Shown piece by piece: positions 60,966 through 64,000 of a stretch of DNA of 64,000 nt. A model generated the notes under the pieces. The model saw nothing but the letters and a program-made list of their open reading frames with translations, searched no databases and was not told the DNA's origin. The stretch is taken from the NCBI RefSeq assembly GCF_011682235.2, contig NZ_CP076718.1:996608-1060607 (forward strand). The letters run 5' to 3'. The translations under genes were made by a program, and so were the position numbers. Origin of the DNA: Rhodocaloribacter litoris. Its GTDB lineage: Bacteria; Bacteroidota; Rhodothermia; Rhodothermales; ISCAR-4553. How positions within the stretch are numbered: the stretch's first letter is position 1; every line of letters starts with the position of its first letter.

Positions 60966-61922
60966 CTAATTGACGATCTGCTCGATCCGGTATTCTTTCA
61001 GGTCCTTCGCGTGGACGAAAATGATCAACTCTCCGACCAGCCCGATCGCAAAGAGCAGCACGCCCAGCACGATCAACAAAACGCCAAAGAGCAGTGCCGG
61101 GCGATCCGCCAGCCCCTCTCCCAGGAACAATCGCTGTACCACCAGGACGACGGAGAAAAGCACCCCGCCCAGGAAAACGAACAGCCCGCTGAGCCCGAAA
61201 AAACGAAGCGGCTTGGAGGTAAACTTGACCAGAAAGAAGATCGACAACAGGTCCAGCAACCGCCGGATGTAGACCCCGGCCGGGAAATACCTGGAGAAGG
61301 CATCCTGCTCTGCCTGCGGTGCTTCCACCTCCACCACCTTGAAACCGTAACTGCCGGCCAGGATCGGGAAAAACCGTTGCTGGTCTCCGTACATGTGCAC
61401 TTCTTCGATCACGGCCCGCTTCATCACGCGTACACTGCACGTCAGGTCCTGAAACGTGACCCCGAGCAACTTCCGCAGGATAAAATGGAAAAACCGGGTT
61501 TGCAGCCGGTTCAGCCGGCTGTCGACGCGCGGCCAGCGTCGTACGATCACCATGTCGCTCTCTCCCAGCCCTTTCACAAGCGAGGGGATCACCGCAGGGT
61601 CGATCTGGTGGTAAGCCGGCAGGGTGAGGATGACGTCGCCTGTCGCCTGCTCGAAACCGGCGTTCAGCGCCGTGGCCTCCCCGTACCACTTTGCAAAAAC
61701 CAGGATCTTCACCGGCTCACCCTGCTCCTTCAACCGCATGAGCGGGTCAAAAACGCGCGGATGCCGGCCCTCGATGACGAAAATGAACTCATACGACCGT
61801 CCCGTCTGCTCGAGTTGCCGCTTGTAGTCAACGTAGAGTTGCTCGATCGGCGGGATCCGTTCGGGATCGCGCACGGCAATCACCACCGACAACGCTACCC
61901 CGGATGCAACCGCATTGTCCAT
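60966..61922 (-). CDS. Family 2 glycosyltransferase with two C-terminal TM helices (GtrB/DPM-like)
   Basis: This 318-residue protein has LSVVIAVRDPERIPPIEQLY, FVIEGRHPRVFDPL, YGEATALNAGFEQATGDVIL, and a DLTCSVRVMKRAVIEEV segment. The catalytic DxD region reads LTLPAYHQIDP, so the usual DADLQ pattern is altered. The C-terminus has two hydrophobic hairpins (LFVFLGGVLFSVVLVV and LLIVLGVLLFAIGLVG). It probably makes, or once made, a polyprenyl-phosphate sugar. The altered DxD leaves activity uncertain. Confidence 0.82.
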   Translation of the reverse strand: MDNAVASGVALSVVIAVRDPERIPPIEQLYVDYKRQLEQTGRSYEFIFVIEGRHPRVFDPLMRLKEQGEPVKILVFAKWYGEATALNAGFEQATGDVILTLPAYHQIDPAVIPSLVKGLGESDMVIVRRWPRVDSRLNRLQTRFFHFILRKLLGVTFQDLTCSVRVMKRAVIEEVHMYGDQQRFFPILAGSYGFKVVEVEAPQAEQDAFSRYFPAGVYIRRLLDLLSIFFLVKFTSKPLRFFGLSGLFVFLGGVLFSVVLVVQRLFLGEGLADRPALLFGVLLIVLGVLLFAIGLVGELIIFVHAKDLKEYRIEQIVN

Positions 61923-61924
61923 AT

Positions 61925-62923
61925 TCAGAGAATGTCAACTTTCAAAAGGTGCTCGGCACGAAAGTTCGCCCGGGTGTAGACCAGCCCGCAGAGCACACCG
62001 AAGAGCAACAACGCGACGCCGAGCAACCCCCAGAGCATGCCTACGCCGAGGTACACGTACGCGGTGCTTTCCGGATGCATCATCACGTGAACCCCACTGA
62101 ATCCCAGGGCTGCCACGCTGAAGGCCAGGCAGAGCAGGGACGTGATACCGAATCCGAAAAACGGCAGCCGGAAAGCCGTCATGATCGTTTTCAGGGCAAT
62201 GATATCGAACAAGACCTTGTAGACCCTGGAGAGCCCGTACTTCGAATGCCCGTACTTCCGGGGGTGGTGGCGCACCTTGAGCTGGGCAATGGCCGCCCCC
62301 GAGAGGGCCAGCATCGTCGGCAAGAGCCGGTGCATCTCGGAATACAACCGGAACTTTTTGATCACTTCGGCCCGGTAGGCCCGGAGGGCGCAGCCGTTGT
62401 CCCGGATGGGCGTACCCATCACTTTCCGGATCAACCAGTTGGCAATGCGCGAGGGGATCTTCCGGGAAATCAGGCGATCCTTGCGTTGCTCCCGCCAGCC
62501 GGCCACCAGGTCATAGCCCTCGTAGACCTTTTCGACGAGCCGGCCGATGTCCTCGGGATCGTTCTGCAGATCACCGTCCATGGTCACGATGACGTCCCCG
62601 CGTGCCTGCTCGAAGCCTGCATAGAGCGCAAGCGTCTGCCCGAAATTTTTGCTCAGCTTGATGAGGCGCAACCGCCGGTCCTGCCGGGCCAGTTGGAGCG
62701 CCTGTTCGAAGGTGCCGTCCGTGCTGCCGTCGTCGACCAGCAACACCTCGAAGGTGTACCCCAGCGGCGCCACGGCCCGCACGATGGCCTCGCAGAGCGG
62801 CCGGATCGACTCCCGTTCGTTGTAGACCGGGACGACGATGGACAGCGCCACCGCCTGTTCGGAATCGGGGGTTCCAAGGCCGCGTCTCGCCCCGGCCAGT
62901 TGATCGGCAACGTCCGTGTTCAC
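61925..62923 (-). CDS. GtrB/ArnC-type polyprenyl-phosphate glycosyltransferase
   Basis: This 332-residue protein starts at a GTG at 62923 that overlaps the upstream stop as GTGA. It has SIVVPVYNERESIRPLCEAI, VLLVDDGSTDGTFEQAL, KNFGQTLALYAGFEQARGDV, and a canonical VTMDGDLQNDPEDIGRLVE, then DNGCALRAYR and KYGLSRVYKVLFD. Two transmembrane helices end the protein. It should transfer a sugar to undecaprenyl phosphate in the cytoplasm for use by a GT-C enzyme such as the one at 58651. Confidence 0.92.
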   Translation of the reverse strand: MNTDVADQLAGARRGLGTPDSEQAVALSIVVPVYNERESIRPLCEAIVRAVAPLGYTFEVLLVDDGSTDGTFEQALQLARQDRRLRLIKLSKNFGQTLALYAGFEQARGDVIVTMDGDLQNDPEDIGRLVEKVYEGYDLVAGWREQRKDRLISRKIPSRIANWLIRKVMGTPIRDNGCALRAYRAEVIKKFRLYSEMHRLLPTMLALSGAAIAQLKVRHHPRKYGHSKYGLSRVYKVLFDIIALKTIMTAFRLPFFGFGITSLLCLAFSVAALGFSGVHVMMHPESTAYVYLGVGMLWGLLGVALLLFGVLCGLVYTRANFRAEHLLKVDIL

Positions 62924-63960
62924 AGGCTCCAGGAGATAGAGGCAATGCGTTTCCAGGGAGGAGCGCTCCGGGCCCGCTCCAGCCAGGCCAGGAAAGCACG
63001 CAGGCCCTCGCGAAACCCGGTGGTGGGTTGATACCCCAGCAGCGCCCGTGCACGCCCGATGTCCGCCCAGGTCTGGGGAACCTCGCCGGGTTGTGCCGGC
63101 AGGTGCACGCGCCGGGCCCGAACGCCCAGTTCCTCCTCGATCGCGTCCACCATCTCGAGCAGCCCGATGGCCCGGTTGCTGCCCAGGTTGATCACCTCGT
63201 AGTTCGTTCGGTCGTAGTGCATGGCCGCCCGGATACCGGCAACGATGTCGTCGATATAGGTGTAGTCCCGCCGCGTCCGGCCATCGCCGAAGAGCGGGAC
63301 GGGTTCGCCGGCGAGCATCAAACGGGCGAACTTGTGAATCGCCAGGTCGGGACGCTGACGCGGGCCGTAGACCGTGAAGAAGCGCAGGGCGATGAACCGG
63401 ATGCCGTAGAGATGGCTGTAGACGTGCCCGAGCAGCTCTCCGCTCACCTTCGTGCTCGCATACGGGCTAATGGGCCGCAGCACGTGGTCCTCTTCGCGCC
63501 AGGGTACGTTGGGATTGACCCCGTAGACGCTGCTGGACGAACCGAAGACGAACTGCCGCACCCCCCACTCATGCGCCAGTTCCAGCAGGTTCTGCGTCCC
63601 GTTGACGTTGACCTGCTGATACTCGACCGGCGCCTTGATGGAGGGACGCACGCCTGCCCGGGCCGCCAGGTGCACGATCACGTCGTACCCTCCCGCAAGC
63701 CGTTTCCGCAGCCCCTCCAGGTCGCGGATATCCGCCTCCACGAGCCGGTACCGCTCGTAGTCCCGGTGGGAGACAATGTTGGCGTGCTTGATAGCCGGGT
63801 CGTAAAACGGGTCGAAGTTGTCGACGACGGTGACGCTGGCACCCGCTGCAAGCAACTGCCCGACGAGGTGGCTTCCGATGAAGCCGGCACCGCCGGTCAC
63901 GAGGATGGCCTTCCCGGCGTGAACCTGCTCCAGATGCGGCTGATCGTTCAATGCATACAC
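62920..63960 (-). CDS. NAD-dependent epimerase, UDP-glucuronate 4-epimerase-like
   Basis: This 346-residue protein begins at a GTG. It has AILVTGGAGFIGSHLVGQLL near residue 19, FDPFYDPAIK, VIVHLAARAGVRPSIKAPVE, the YxxxK motif in SPYASTKVSGELLGHV, FFTVYGPRQRPDLAIHKFAR, and RRDYTYIDDIVAGI. The RAGVRPS and GPRQRPDLA signatures are those of the UDP-glucuronate epimerases (CapI/LspL type) that make UDP-galacturonate. This gives the locus a second uronic acid precursor. Confidence 0.9.
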   Translation of the reverse strand: MYALNDQPHLEQVHAGKAILVTGGAGFIGSHLVGQLLAAGASVTVVDNFDPFYDPAIKHANIVSHRDYERYRLVEADIRDLEGLRKRLAGGYDVIVHLAARAGVRPSIKAPVEYQQVNVNGTQNLLELAHEWGVRQFVFGSSSSVYGVNPNVPWREEDHVLRPISPYASTKVSGELLGHVYSHLYGIRFIALRFFTVYGPRQRPDLAIHKFARLMLAGEPVPLFGDGRTRRDYTYIDDIVAGIRAAMHYDRTNYEVINLGSNRAIGLLEMVDAIEEELGVRARRVHLPAQPGEVPQTWADIGRARALLGYQPTTGFREGLRAFLAWLERARSAPPWKRIASISWSL

Positions 63961-64000
63961 ACGTTTTAGGTGATCTTTTCTGTGACCCTCAAAACAACCG

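Noticed and set aside
1-64000. CRISPR array, tRNA or rRNA genes
   Set aside because: No regularly spaced short repeats, and no cloverleaf or rRNA-like conserved stretches were seen while reading; the whole window is explained by protein genes and one IS.

Overview
The window reads as one very large exopolysaccharide/capsule locus from a GC-rich bacterium of the Rhodothermota/Bacteroidota lineage. The main taxonomic clue is the secreted proteins at 2672-3661 and 43154-45307. Both end in the type IX secretion (T9SS type A) module, with a PVEL start, a Y/F-x-x-R-L-R-Q-V-D-F-D-G core and a YPNPFN-like motif. Every gene I accept outside the one insertion sequence is on the minus strand, and many are joined by ATGA, GTGA or TGATG stop/start overlaps. 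I saw no tRNA, rRNA or CRISPR array.

Layout, left to right (each block is transcribed right to left). Positions 1-2010 hold a nucleotide-sugar dehydrogenase cut by the window edge and a WecA-type initiating phosphoglycosyl transferase. Positions 2672-7888 hold two secreted proteins, a T9SS cargo protein and a roughly 1,280-residue putative polysaccharide-active enzyme. Positions 8156-20368 are a recognisable module: WecB epimerase, WbuB-like GT4, heparinase II/III, sugar formyltransferase, six-hairpin protein, bi-domain oxidoreductase and an MBOAT-SGNH acyltransferase, ending in a chimeric gene relic. Positions 20371-43147 hold glycosyltransferases interleaved with eight sulfotransferase-like genes (one frameshifted, one split by an IS630-type element), a Wzy-like polymerase, a pyruvyl transferase/nitroreductase pair and a membrane-anchored sugar dehydrogenase with a cytochrome c tail. 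Positions 43154-47122 hold two DUF5060 glycoside-hydrolase-like paralogues. Positions 47201-63960 add a ninth sulfotransferase, a YbhN-like membrane protein, deacetylase, acetyltransferase, carbamoyltransferase, methyltransferase, epimerases and more glycosyltransferases.

Together the genes suggest a lipid-linked, uronic-acid-containing heteropolysaccharide. WecA would start the chain, and WecB plus the dehydrogenase would supply UDP-ManNAcA-like precursors. A UDP-glucuronate 4-epimerase-like enzyme would supply a second uronic acid, and about 14 glycosyltransferases would build the repeat. The product could then carry sulfate, acetyl, pyruvyl, carbamoyl, methyl and formyl groups. The heparinase and the secreted hydrolase-like enzymes could trim or recycle it. 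The striking feature is the density of sulfotransferases beside a heparinase-fold enzyme: a candidate bacterial sulfated, glycosaminoglycan-like polymer. No PAPS synthesis genes, Wzx flippase of the usual type, or Wza/Wzc export genes are visible here, so they must lie elsewhere if the model is right.

The locus also shows active remodelling: an IS insertion with a clean TA duplication, a frameshifted gene, a deletion chimera, a 379-base near-identical tract shared by otherwise diverged paralogues, and AT-rich genes whose boundaries fall inside coding regions.
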